Assembly (NCBI RefSeq): GCF_025994435.1
Contig: NZ_BAQK01000060.1
Location: forward strand, 49,271-113,270
Length of the DNA: 64,000 nt
Source: Gluconacetobacter johannae
Lineage (GTDB): Bacteria > Pseudomonadota > Alphaproteobacteria > Acetobacterales > Acetobacteraceae
Direction of reading: 5' to 3'
The notes under the pieces are model-generated. The model ran no database searches, was not told the origin of the DNA, and saw only the letters and a list, made by a program, of their open reading frames with translations. Positions 53,230-60,430 of the stretch are shown here, piece after piece (position 1 is the first letter of the stretch; each line of letters opens with the position of its first letter). The translations under genes were made by a program, and so were the position numbers.

Positions 53230-53771
53230 CCGGCCCCCTGCCGCAGGCCGAGGGGATCCGCCCCAGGGTGCTGGTCATCATGGGGGTGTCGGGCTCGGGC
53301 AAGACGACGGTGGCCGAGGGCCTGCACAACATCCTGGGCTGGCCGTACCAGGAGGGCGACCTGCTGCATCCCAAGGCCAACGTGGACAAGATGGCCGCCG
53401 GGATCCCCCTGACGGACGAGGACCGCTGGCCGTGGCTGGCGCTGTGCCGCCAATGGATCGACGCGCGGATCGCCGAGGGCGGCGGCGGCATCCTGACCTG
53501 CTCGGCGCTGAAGCGGGCCTATCGCGACGTGCTGCGGCAGGGAACGGACCAGGTGGTGTTCGTCTACCTGAAGGTGCCCGAGCCCATCCTGCAGGCGCGT
53601 CTGGCCCGGCGCAAGGGGCATTACATGCCGCCCAGCCTGCTGCCCAGCCAGCTTGCGACGCTGGAGGAACCCGCGCCGGACGAGCATGCCCTGGTCATCG
53701 ACATCGAAAGCACCGTGGCCGAGGTGATCGCGGCGACGCTGGGCCAGTTGAAATACAAGCTGGAGAACTGA
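53226..53771 (+). CDS. gntK: Gluconokinase
   Basis: A 181-residue P-loop kinase phosphorylating gluconate to 6-phosphogluconate. The Walker A motif is MGVSGSGKTTVAE (residues about 19-31); GDLLHPKANVDKMAAGIPL and TCSALKRAYRDVLR are GntK-specific. In acetic acid bacteria gluconate is formed in the periplasm by membrane dehydrogenases and re-imported, so GntK at the end of this operon would let gluconate enter at the gnd step without zwf and pgl. The ATG overlaps the rpiA stop. No transporter gene is adjacent. Confidence 0.95.
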   Translation: MTGPLPQAEGIRPRVLVIMGVSGSGKTTVAEGLHNILGWPYQEGDLLHPKANVDKMAAGIPLTDEDRWPWLALCRQWIDARIAEGGGGILTCSALKRAYRDVLRQGTDQVVFVYLKVPEPILQARLARRKGHYMPPSLLPSQLATLEEPAPDEHALVIDIESTVAEVIAATLGQLKYKLEN

Positions 53772-53780
53772 ACGGTCGGC

Positions 53781-54839
53781 ATGGTGGACAGCGGGCCGGA
53801 TCGAGGAGGGACTGGCCTGTCGTTGCGTGCGGCCATCCTTGTCTCGGCCGTCCTGCTGGTCGCGTTGTGGGCCGTACGTGCGCGTGCGGCCGACGGGGCC
53901 GACCGGGCCGACGTGGATGTGGTGCCGGAACGTTGCGTCGCCCATGTCATCACGGCGCCGCTGCTGACCGGAGACGGCAGCCCCGCCATCCCGGTGCGGA
54001 TCAACGGGATCGCGGGGGCGGCGTTCCTGGGGACGACGCAGGAAAGCCTGGGCGTGTTCGAACGCGATGACATGCACTATCCCGTGGGCAAGGCGCTGCC
54101 GGTGCAGACGGTGACCGGCGAAGGGCGCTCCTACACCACCATCATCGATGATCTGGTGATCGGGCGGGGAACGGCCCATCACATCAACGGGGTCATGCTG
54201 GGGTCGTTCGGCGAACGGAAGATTGCGGGGCGGCCGGTGCTGGGGGTGCTGGGCTACGATATCCTGGGAAATTACAATGTCCTGCTGGATTTTCCCAACC
54301 AGACCATGACCCTGTTCCAGGAAAGCGGCGCCCCGGACTGCCCGCCCGTGTCGCTTCTGGTGGGCGCGCGGCCCTATGCCGCGGCGCTGATGCCCGATGC
54401 GCGGGGAATGGACGTCATGGTGCAGGTGGCGATCAATGCCGTGCCTGTCGGCATGGAGGTGGAACCGGGGTCGAACGCCTCCATCATCCGGACCGCCGAC
54501 GCCGCCGATGCCGGGGTGGGCGCACCCGAACTGGCCAACGATCCCCGCAGCCGCACCGACGCCGGCACCGCGATCGTCGGCCACCGGCACCGTTTCGACC
54601 AGGTGGTGCTGGGCACCCTCCACCGCGCGGTGTTGCGGGCCGACGTGGCCAAGGCGGCCTATAATATCCTGGGAATGGATTTTTTCCGGAGCCGGACGGT
54701 GCTGTTCGCCTTCCCCAGCCGGATGCTCTATTTTTCCGATCCGCAACCGACGGCGGATGGAACGGACGTGGCGCATTCGGGCCTCAGTCCGGCCCAGTCC
54801 CGGATGGCCGACGCCACGGTCGACGAACAGTCCCGTTAA
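53781..54839 (+). CDS. Exported retropepsin-fold protein lacking the catalytic Asp motif
   Basis: A 352-residue protein with an N-terminal hydrophobic signal or anchor (about residues 15-35, ending near ARAADG). Two halves look like retroviral-type aspartyl protease folds: residues about 60-185, with VLGYDILGNYNVLLDFPNQT, and 190-320, with NILGMDFFRSRTVLFAF. The 'LG.D.L....v.lDf' pattern is the C-terminal signature of the family. Where the catalytic D-T/S-G should be, the first half has FLGTTQESLG and the second VEPGSNASII, so neither appears catalytic. It may be a binding protein. It starts 9 nt after gntK. Confidence 0.7.
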   Translation: MVDSGPDRGGTGLSLRAAILVSAVLLVALWAVRARAADGADRADVDVVPERCVAHVITAPLLTGDGSPAIPVRINGIAGAAFLGTTQESLGVFERDDMHYPVGKALPVQTVTGEGRSYTTIIDDLVIGRGTAHHINGVMLGSFGERKIAGRPVLGVLGYDILGNYNVLLDFPNQTMTLFQESGAPDCPPVSLLVGARPYAAALMPDARGMDVMVQVAINAVPVGMEVEPGSNASIIRTADAADAGVGAPELANDPRSRTDAGTAIVGHRHRFDQVVLGTLHRAVLRADVAKAAYNILGMDFFRSRTVLFAFPSRMLYFSDPQPTADGTDVAHSGLSPAQSRMADATVDEQSR

Positions 54840-55030
54840 CAGCAGGCGCGGACTCCGCCCGAACCAGACCGGCTATCAGCCAATATCTGGAAACGGTAGA
54901 TTTCCTTCATTGTCGTTTTCTGCCTCGGGTGGCTCGGCTACCACTTGATCTGTCAGCAACTGGCGCACATCGCCAGCCGCCGGATTGTTTGAACACGACG
55001 TTTCGGCGCCGCTTCAGATCGGGAAAAGCC

Positions 55031-55630
55031 ATGACCAGGGTTCTTGTTCTTTATTATTCCACCTACGGCCATATCGAGACGATGGCCGAGGCCGTGGCGG
55101 AAGGCGTCCGTGCTGCCGGGGCGCAGGCCGACGTCAAGCGCGTGCCCGAGACGGTGCCGGAAGAGATTGCCCGCGCGAACCATTTCAAGCTCGACCAGGG
55201 CGCGCCGGTCGCCACCCCGGCCGACCTCGAGGCCTATGACGCGATCATCGTCGGCACGCCGACGCGCTTCGGGCGCATGGCGTCGCAGATGGCCAGCTTC
55301 TGGGACCAGACGGGCGGGCTGTGGTTCAACGGCGCGCTGGTCGGCAAGGTGGGGGCGGCGTTCACCTCCACGGCGGTGCAGCATGGCGGGCAGGAGACGA
55401 CCCTGTTCTCCATCATCACCAACCTGCTGCATCACGGCCTGGTCATCGCCGGCCTGCCCTACAGCTTCCAGGGCCAGATGCGCCTCGATGAAATCACCGG
55501 CGGCGCGCCCTATGGCGCCACGACGATCGCGGCCGGAGATGGATCGCGCGCGGTCAGCGCCAACGAACAGGATGGCGCGCGCTTCCTCGGCCAGCACGTG
55601 GCGCAGATCGCGTCCAAGCTTTCCGCCTGA
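55031..55630 (+). CDS. wrbA: NAD(P)H:quinone oxidoreductase, WrbA type
   Basis: A 199-residue flavodoxin-fold protein. LVLYYSTYGHIETMAEAVAEG is the FMN phosphate loop region; GTPTRFGRMASQM and QHGGQETTLFSIITNLLHHG are WrbA hallmarks. It reduces quinones by two electrons and so limits semiquinone formation and oxidative stress. ATG 55031 gives the full family length. A 191-nt gap upstream contains no gene and would hold the promoter; I see no clear boxes in it. The yceI gene follows after 33 nt, suggesting a redox-stress unit. Confidence 0.94.
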   Translation: MTRVLVLYYSTYGHIETMAEAVAEGVRAAGAQADVKRVPETVPEEIARANHFKLDQGAPVATPADLEAYDAIIVGTPTRFGRMASQMASFWDQTGGLWFNGALVGKVGAAFTSTAVQHGGQETTLFSIITNLLHHGLVIAGLPYSFQGQMRLDEITGGAPYGATTIAAGDGSRAVSANEQDGARFLGQHVAQIASKLSA

Positions 55631-55663
55631 ATTCTTCAAGACATTCCATCAGGATTACAGAAC

Positions 55664-56281
55664 ATGACACGCACCCTTGCGACCACCGCCGCCGTGGCGG
55701 CCATTCTCGTCGCCATCGCCGGCCAGCCGGTGTCGGCGCAGGCCGTCACCGCGCCCGCCGACGTGCAGGGCGGCAGCTATCAGGTCGAACCCGCGCATAC
55801 GCAGGTGGGCTTTTCGCTGCTGCATTTCGGCTTCACCACCTATTCGGGCGTCTTCTCCAACGTGTCCGGCACGCTGACGCTGGACCCGAAGACCCCGTCG
55901 GCCTCCACGCTGAACGTCACCATCCCCATCGCCTCGGTGCAGACCACCAGCGCGAAGCTGGATGAAGAACTCAAGGGCGCGCAGTGGTTCGACGCGGCCT
56001 CGTTCGCCAACGCGACCTTCACCTCCACCAAGGTGAGCGTCACCGGCAAGGGCCGTGCGACCGTCACGGGCACCCTGACGCTGCATGGCATCTCCAGGCC
56101 CGAGACGCTGAAGGTGCGCTTCATCGGCGCGGGCGTGAACCCGCTGGACAAGAAATACACGGTGGGTTTCGAGGCGACCGGCACGATCAACCGCAGCGAT
56201 TTCGGCGTGAAGATGTATGTCCCGTATGTCAGCGACGCGGTCGAGCTGCGTATCGCCGGCGCCTTCGAGCGTCAGGACTGA
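55664..56281 (+). CDS. YceI-family periplasmic protein (first copy)
   Basis: A 205-residue protein with a signal peptide (cleavage near VSAQAV, residue 26) and a lipocalin-like YceI beta-barrel. YQVEPAHTQVGFSLLHFGF opens the domain, LKGAQWFDAASFANATFTS is the central signature, and FGVKMYVPYVSDAVEL closes it. Members bind polyprenyl chains such as polyisoprenoids or ubiquinone precursors. Together with the cytochrome b561 gene 8 nt downstream it recalls the E. coli yceJ-yceI pair. The precise ligand is unknown. Confidence 0.92.
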   Translation: MTRTLATTAAVAAILVAIAGQPVSAQAVTAPADVQGGSYQVEPAHTQVGFSLLHFGFTTYSGVFSNVSGTLTLDPKTPSASTLNVTIPIASVQTTSAKLDEELKGAQWFDAASFANATFTSTKVSVTGKGRATVTGTLTLHGISRPETLKVRFIGAGVNPLDKKYTVGFEATGTINRSDFGVKMYVPYVSDAVELRIAGAFERQD

Positions 56282-56288
56282 GCGCGTC

Positions 56289-56882
56289 ATGCCGGCCGCT
56301 GTGCAGAAGGCCGGCGCGACCGGCCGCTATGACCTGGTTGCGATCACCCTGCATTGGGTGATCGCGGCCGGAATCCTGGCCCTGATCGCCATGGGGCTGG
56401 TCATGGACCACATGACCCTGCCGCCGATGCGGGTGTTCCAGTTCTACCAACTGCACAAATCCATCGGCATCACCGTGATGCTGGCTGTCGTGCTGCGCGT
56501 GCTGTGGCGGCTGTTCCATGCGGCGCCGGCCCTGCCGGCCGCCATGACGGTGCAGGAACGCAGGGCCGCGCATGGGGTGCATGGGTTGCTGTACGGCTTG
56601 CAGGTCTTTCTGCCGCTCAGTGGCTGGGCGCTGGTTTCCGCGTCGGTGTTCAATATCCCGACCGTTCTCTACGGCATCCTGCCCTGGCCGCATCTGCCGT
56701 TCTTCTCGACGCTGCATGACAAGGCGCCGGTCGAAGCCGTCCTGAAAACGCTGCATCATTGGGGTGCATGGATGCTGACGGCGATCATCGCCCTGCATGT
56801 CGCCGCCGCCCTGCGCCATCATTTCATCCTGAAGGACGGCGTGCTGCGCCAGATGCTGCCCGGCCGCCGCCCCATAGCCTGA
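56289..56882 (+). CDS. Cytochrome b561 (YceJ/CybB-like)
   Basis: A 197-residue inner membrane protein with four transmembrane helices and the His residues expected for two b haems: TLHWVIA (helix 1), YQLHKSIG (helix 2), GVHGLLYG (helix 3) and HHWGAWML with LHVAAALRHHF (helix 4). Such proteins move electrons between quinones and periplasmic acceptors; CybB is a superoxide:quinone oxidoreductase. It lies between two yceI genes, 7 nt after the first and 13 nt before the second. ATG 56289 gives the right N-terminus. Confidence 0.92.
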   Translation: MPAAVQKAGATGRYDLVAITLHWVIAAGILALIAMGLVMDHMTLPPMRVFQFYQLHKSIGITVMLAVVLRVLWRLFHAAPALPAAMTVQERRAAHGVHGLLYGLQVFLPLSGWALVSASVFNIPTVLYGILPWPHLPFFSTLHDKAPVEAVLKTLHHWGAWMLTAIIALHVAAALRHHFILKDGVLRQMLPGRRPIA

Positions 56883-56895
56883 CGGGATTTTCCCA

Positions 56896-57468
56896 ATGTC
56901 CATCGCCACATATCTCAAGGCCGCCCTGCTGGGCGCGGCCCTGCTCGGCCCCAGCGTCCCGGCCCTGGCCGCCGACTGGACCATAGACCCGGCCCACAGC
57001 ACGCTTGCCTTCACCGGCACGCAGACCGGCGCGAAATTCACCGGCCATTTCAAAAGTTTCGGCGGTACGATCCGTTTCGATCCCGCCCATCCGGACACCG
57101 GCCACGCGCTGATTGCGATCGACATCGCCAGTGCCGCCACCGGCGACGCGCAGCGCGACGAGGCCATTCCCGGCGCCGACTGGTTCAATGTCGCGCAATT
57201 TCCGAAAGCGACCTTCGAGGCGACCGGTTTCCAGCCCAAGGGTGGAAACGCCTACGAAGCCCACGGGACGCTGACGATCCGGGGGATCAGCCATCCGGAA
57301 ACGCTGCCCTTCACGCTGGATATCACCGGCAATGTCGCCCATGCCAAGGGGCATCTCGACCTGGTCCGCTCCAGTTTCGGTGTGGGGCAGGGGCCGTGGG
57401 CGAGCGGCCAGTGGGTGGCGCTTGAAGCCGGCGTCGATATCGACATCACGGCGCAGGCGACGCCATAG
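56896..57468 (+). CDS. YceI-family periplasmic protein (second copy)
   Basis: A 190-residue exported protein (signal peptide to about ALAADW, residue 26) with the YceI barrel: WTIDPAHSTLAFTGTQTG, IPGADWFNVAQFPKATFEA, THE SHPETLPF region and SSFGVGQGPW. It is only distantly similar to the copy at 55664; that one keeps the longer C-terminus. The pair flanking one cytochrome b561 suggests that one or both carry a prenyl-type or quinone-like ligand to the b561 protein. The same-strand unit ends here; the next gene is convergent after 28 nt. Confidence 0.9.
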   Translation: MSIATYLKAALLGAALLGPSVPALAADWTIDPAHSTLAFTGTQTGAKFTGHFKSFGGTIRFDPAHPDTGHALIAIDIASAATGDAQRDEAIPGADWFNVAQFPKATFEATGFQPKGGNAYEAHGTLTIRGISHPETLPFTLDITGNVAHAKGHLDLVRSSFGVGQGPWASGQWVALEAGVDIDITAQATP

Positions 57469-57496
57469 TTCCGCCTCGCGGCCACGGGATGTCGTC

Positions 57497-58432
57497 TTAA
57501 ACGGCGCCCTGTGGCTCGGGCGCGCTGGCCCAGGGCGCGGTCGCGAAACATCCGGCCAGGTAATCGAGCAGAACGGACACGCGCGCGGGCCGCAATTGCC
57601 CAGGCGGGGTGACCAGATGCAGGGCGATCGGGGAAATGCTCCAGTCCGGCAGCACTTCTTCCAGCCGGCCGGCCGCCAGTTCGCGCCAGATCATGAATTC
57701 CGGAAAGACCGACAGACCCAGCCCGGCCAGCAGGACCGGCAGGAAGGCCTCCGAATTGTTCGCCCGGAGGCGGGCGGGCGGCGTCACCACATACGTGTCG
57801 CCCGTCGTGTGATGCAGGCGCAGTTGCCCTGGTACCGCGACATTCGTGTAAATAAAGCCCTGATGATGTTCCAGGTCACGCGGGTGCGTGGGGCGTCCGT
57901 GCGCCTCCAGATAGGACGGGGCCGCGACCAGCGGACGACGCACCGCGCAGAGCCTGCGCGCGCGCAGTGATGAATCGGTCAGGGATGCGATCCGCAGCGC
58001 CACGTCGTAGCCGCCGCCGACCAGGTCAATCACTTCGTCGCTGAAATCGATCGCCACCTCGACTTCGGGATAAAGCGTGAGAAATTTCGGCAGGACCGGG
58101 GCGAGGTGCATGACGCCGAAGGACATCGGCGCCGCAATCCGCACCAGTCCGCGCGGCCGCACCGTCCCGTCCTGCGCTTCGGCTTCCGCCATCTCGCCTT
58201 CGGCGAGGATCCGGTTCGCCCGGTCGATCGCCGCCCGCCCCGCTTCCGTCAGGCCAAGCTGGCGCGAGGTGCGGCTGAGCAGCGAGGTGCCCAGCCGCTG
58301 TTCCAGGCGTGTGATCGCCTTGGAAACAGTCGGCTTGGACAGTTGAAGCGCCTCGGCGGCACCCGCGAAGGAGCGTACTTCCACCACCTTGGCGAAGATC
58401 GCCCAGGCTTCGAGGTCAGGCAGTCTCGCCAT
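57497..58432 (-). CDS. LysR-family transcriptional regulator divergent from pirin
   Basis: A 311-residue regulator with an N-terminal winged helix (LEAWAIFAKVVEVRSFAGAA then KPTVSKAITRLEQRLG, residues about 6-45) and a substrate-binding-like effector domain of the CrgA/YafC-type (VRIAAPMSFG near residue 95). It is divergent from the pirin gene with a 103-nt spacer, the usual LysR arrangement for controlling its neighbour and itself. Pirin, DoxX and quinone reductase genes are often under LysR control in proteobacteria. The effector is not known. Confidence 0.92.
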   Translation of the reverse strand: MARLPDLEAWAIFAKVVEVRSFAGAAEALQLSKPTVSKAITRLEQRLGTSLLSRTSRQLGLTEAGRAAIDRANRILAEGEMAEAEAQDGTVRPRGLVRIAAPMSFGVMHLAPVLPKFLTLYPEVEVAIDFSDEVIDLVGGGYDVALRIASLTDSSLRARRLCAVRRPLVAAPSYLEAHGRPTHPRDLEHHQGFIYTNVAVPGQLRLHHTTGDTYVVTPPARLRANNSEAFLPVLLAGLGLSVFPEFMIWRELAAGRLEEVLPDWSISPIALHLVTPPGQLRPARVSVLLDYLAGCFATAPWASAPEPQGAV

Positions 58433-58456
58433 GTCATTCCCAGAACTGATGTGTTT

Positions 58457-58479
58457 CCGTCATTTCCATTTTAAGACGG
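58457..58479. promoter_or_regulatory. Candidate LysR operator between the LysR and pirin genes
   Basis: CCGTC (58457-58461) and GACGG (58475-58479) are inverted arms separated by 13 AT-rich bases in an otherwise GC-rich genome, 57 nt before the pirin start. The position and symmetry fit a LysR site. GGGAGG just before the pirin ATG (58536) is the likely ribosome binding site. Confidence 0.45.
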
Positions 58480-58535
58480 TCAACAGCGTTCTATCTCTTG
58501 CTGCGTAGAAGGCCAAGAGGGCCGGGAGGCATCAC

Positions 58536-59237
58536 ATGATAGACGTCAGATCCTTTGCAAGCCTGGGTGGGGCCGATCACGGCTGGCTCAAGGCGAAACA
58601 TCACTTCTCGTTCGCGGATTATCACGATCCGGAGCGGGTCCACTGGGGCGCCCTGCGGGTGTGGAACGATGATACCATCGCGCCCGGCACCGGCTTTCCC
58701 CCGCATCCGCACCGCGACATGGAAATCATCACCTATGTCCGCAAGGGCGCGATCACGCATCAGGACAACCTTGGCAACAGGGGCCGGACGGAAGCCGGCG
58801 ACGTGCAGGTCATGTCCGCGGGCAGCGGCATCACGCACAGCGAATATAACCGCGAACCCGGTGCGACCGAGATCTTCCAGATCTGGATCATTCCGACGGA
58901 GCGTGGCCGTGCGCCAAGCTGGGGCGCGCGTCCGTTTCCGAAGGAAAACCGGGCGGGGCATTTCGTCACGCTGGCCTCGGGGTATGAGAGCGATGCCGAC
59001 GCATTGCCGATCCGCACCGATGCCCGCGTCCTGGGGGCGACGCTGAAGGCCGGGCAGACGGCGGAATATGCGCTGGGCACCGAACGCCATGCCTATCTCG
59101 TGCCGTCCACCGGCGCGGTCGAGATCGAAGGCGTGCGGGTGAACACCCGTGATGGCGCCGCCATCACCGGGACCGAAACGCTACGCGTCACCGCCCTGGA
59201 AGACGCTGAAATCGTGCTTGTCGACGCCGCGGCGTGA
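58536..59237 (+). CDS. Pirin-family protein (bicupin)
   Basis: A 233-residue bicupin. The N-terminal cupin keeps the pirin metal site: GFPPHPHRDMEIITYV supplies two His, and SAGSGITHSEYN with its downstream Glu supplies the rest. The C-terminal cupin begins near residue 150 and lacks ligands, as usual. Pirins of this type (YhhW-like) can have quercetin dioxygenase activity or act as redox-sensing regulators; which applies here is unknown. It is divergent from the LysR gene and followed by a hairpin and a decayed gene. Confidence 0.92.
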   Translation: MIDVRSFASLGGADHGWLKAKHHFSFADYHDPERVHWGALRVWNDDTIAPGTGFPPHPHRDMEIITYVRKGAITHQDNLGNRGRTEAGDVQVMSAGSGITHSEYNREPGATEIFQIWIIPTERGRAPSWGARPFPKENRAGHFVTLASGYESDADALPIRTDARVLGATLKAGQTAEYALGTERHAYLVPSTGAVEIEGVRVNTRDGAAITGTETLRVTALEDAEIVLVDAAA

Positions 59238-59254
59238 ACAGGAGACGCCAGGCG

Positions 59255-59295
59255 CCCTGATCCGTCTCGACATGCCCTGGCATGACGGATCGGGG
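59255..59295 (+). terminator. Large imperfect hairpin downstream of pirin
   Basis: CCCTGATCCGTC (59255-59266) pairs with GACGGATCGGGG (59284-59295), 11 of 12 positions, with a smaller CATGCC/GGCATG hairpin nested between them. It lies 17 nt after the pirin stop and is followed by TGTCCTT. It is probably the pirin terminator. Confidence 0.5.
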
Positions 59296-59339
59296 TGTCC
59301 TTGCCGCCGGGCCATTCAACCAAAGCAGGGGATCGGACA

Positions 59340-59513
59340 ATGTACAAGTTCGAGGCATCCGCCGGAGCCGTTCTGCTCGCTGTCGGGCGGCATGCGCTGA
59401 CCCTCCTGTTCGGGGTCATGGGATGGGGGAAACCGGGCGATTGCGCGGCGATCTGCGAGTACGTCCGGTTGCGGTCCCGGTTCGTAGGCCAGTCTCCCAA
59501 ACCGGTATCCTGA
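59340..59513 (+). pseudogene. Possible remnant of a DoxX-family gene
   Basis: A 57-codon frame with AGGGGATCGG just before its ATG. Residues about 10-45 (LLAVGRHALTLLFGVMGWGK, then GDCAAICEYVRLR) resemble the first transmembrane helix and the loop of DoxX-family proteins, in which 'GR..LA..F...G..K..D......Y' is the usual pattern. The similarity stops there and the frame closes after 12 more residues, leaving none of the other three helices. Pirin and doxX are frequent neighbours, which supports a decayed gene. It could also be a chance frame. The surrounding 59238-59536 gap holds nothing else. Confidence 0.4.
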
Positions 59514-59536
59514 TCCGGCGGCTGCCAGAGCAGGAT

Positions 59537-60379
59537 TCAGTCCTGCGTCCACGTCGTCGGCACGGCGCGGCAGTGCGACAGGCCGGCGCGGAAGCCGGGG
59601 CTGCACAGGGCGGCCAGTTCGGCCGCGTGCTCATAGTCCGGCATCACCCGGTCGACCAGCGCGTTCTTCGCCGTCGCGGGGTGGAAATAGATTTCGGACA
59701 GTCCGTCCGGCAGGTGCGCGGCCAGGGCCGCGACCCGGTCGGTCGTCATATGGCCGCTCCAGGCGATGCCGAAGCACCAGTCGTTGGTCAGCAGCCCGGC
59801 GCGGCGGGCCTGGTGGCGCAGCACCGCGGTCCAGCGCCGCAGGGCGGCGGCCCCCGGTGAATCGCTGTAGGTGCCGGCGGCGAACAGGGGCTCGGGCGGC
59901 TCCAGCGGGACGCGGATCGCCCGCAGGCCGTGGCGCAGCCCGCTTTCGATCATCAGCTTGCCCACCGTCGGGTGCAGATGCATGTGCTTGTGCGCGTTGG
60001 CGTGGTCCAGCGTCAGCCCCGTCCGGGCGAAGGCCGTGAACTGGGCCTCGATCTCGGCCGCGAGTTGGCGACGTATGCTGGGGCGGAAGAAATAATTGAC
60101 GCCCAGTTCAAGCTGGCTGGACGGAAACTGCCCGTCCCGATCCACCAGCAGGGGAATGTCGGCGGGCGGCAGGGTCGCCGGTCCCTCGATCACCACCAGA
60201 TGCAGGCCGACATGCAGGCCGGGCAGGCGACGCGCGCGCGCCACCGCGTCGACCGCCGCCGGCCCCGCCACCATCAGGCTGGCGGTGGACAGCAGGCCGT
60301 CGCGATGCGCGATCTCGATGGCTTCGTTGACCTCTTCCGACAGACCGAAATCGTCGGCGGATACGATCACGCGCTTCAT
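59537..60379 (-). CDS. hpnK: HpnK, YdjC-type deacetylase of hopanoid glycoside
   Basis: A 280-residue YdjC-family polysaccharide-deacetylase-like enzyme. VIVSADDFGLSEEVNEAI (residues 4-21) carries the metal Asp pair, and HANAHKHMHLHP (about 127-138) the metal His residues. In hopanoid clusters HpnK removes the acetyl group from N-acetylglucosaminyl bacteriohopanetetrol made by HpnI, before HpnJ forms the cyclitol ether. Order here (hpnI-hpnJ-hpnK on the minus strand) supports that function. It is the last gene of the operon; 51 nt separate it from hpnJ. Confidence 0.93.
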   Translation of the reverse strand: MKRVIVSADDFGLSEEVNEAIEIAHRDGLLSTASLMVAGPAAVDAVARARRLPGLHVGLHLVVIEGPATLPPADIPLLVDRDGQFPSSQLELGVNYFFRPSIRRQLAAEIEAQFTAFARTGLTLDHANAHKHMHLHPTVGKLMIESGLRHGLRAIRVPLEPPEPLFAAGTYSDSPGAAALRRWTAVLRHQARRAGLLTNDWCFGIAWSGHMTTDRVAALAAHLPDGLSEIYFHPATAKNALVDRVMPDYEHAAELAALCSPGFRAGLSHCRAVPTTWTQD

Positions 60380-60430
60380 GGATACTCGCGGGGAAAAGGG
60401 CCGCCGGGGCGGCGGCCCCGGCGGGCGCGG

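Noticed and set aside
59282..59860. Plus-strand frame running from the pirin downstream region across the 3' end of hpnK
   Set aside because: Its product is Arg/Gly-rich, overlaps conserved hpnK codons on the other strand and has no domain. The DoxX-like similarity lies in a different frame.
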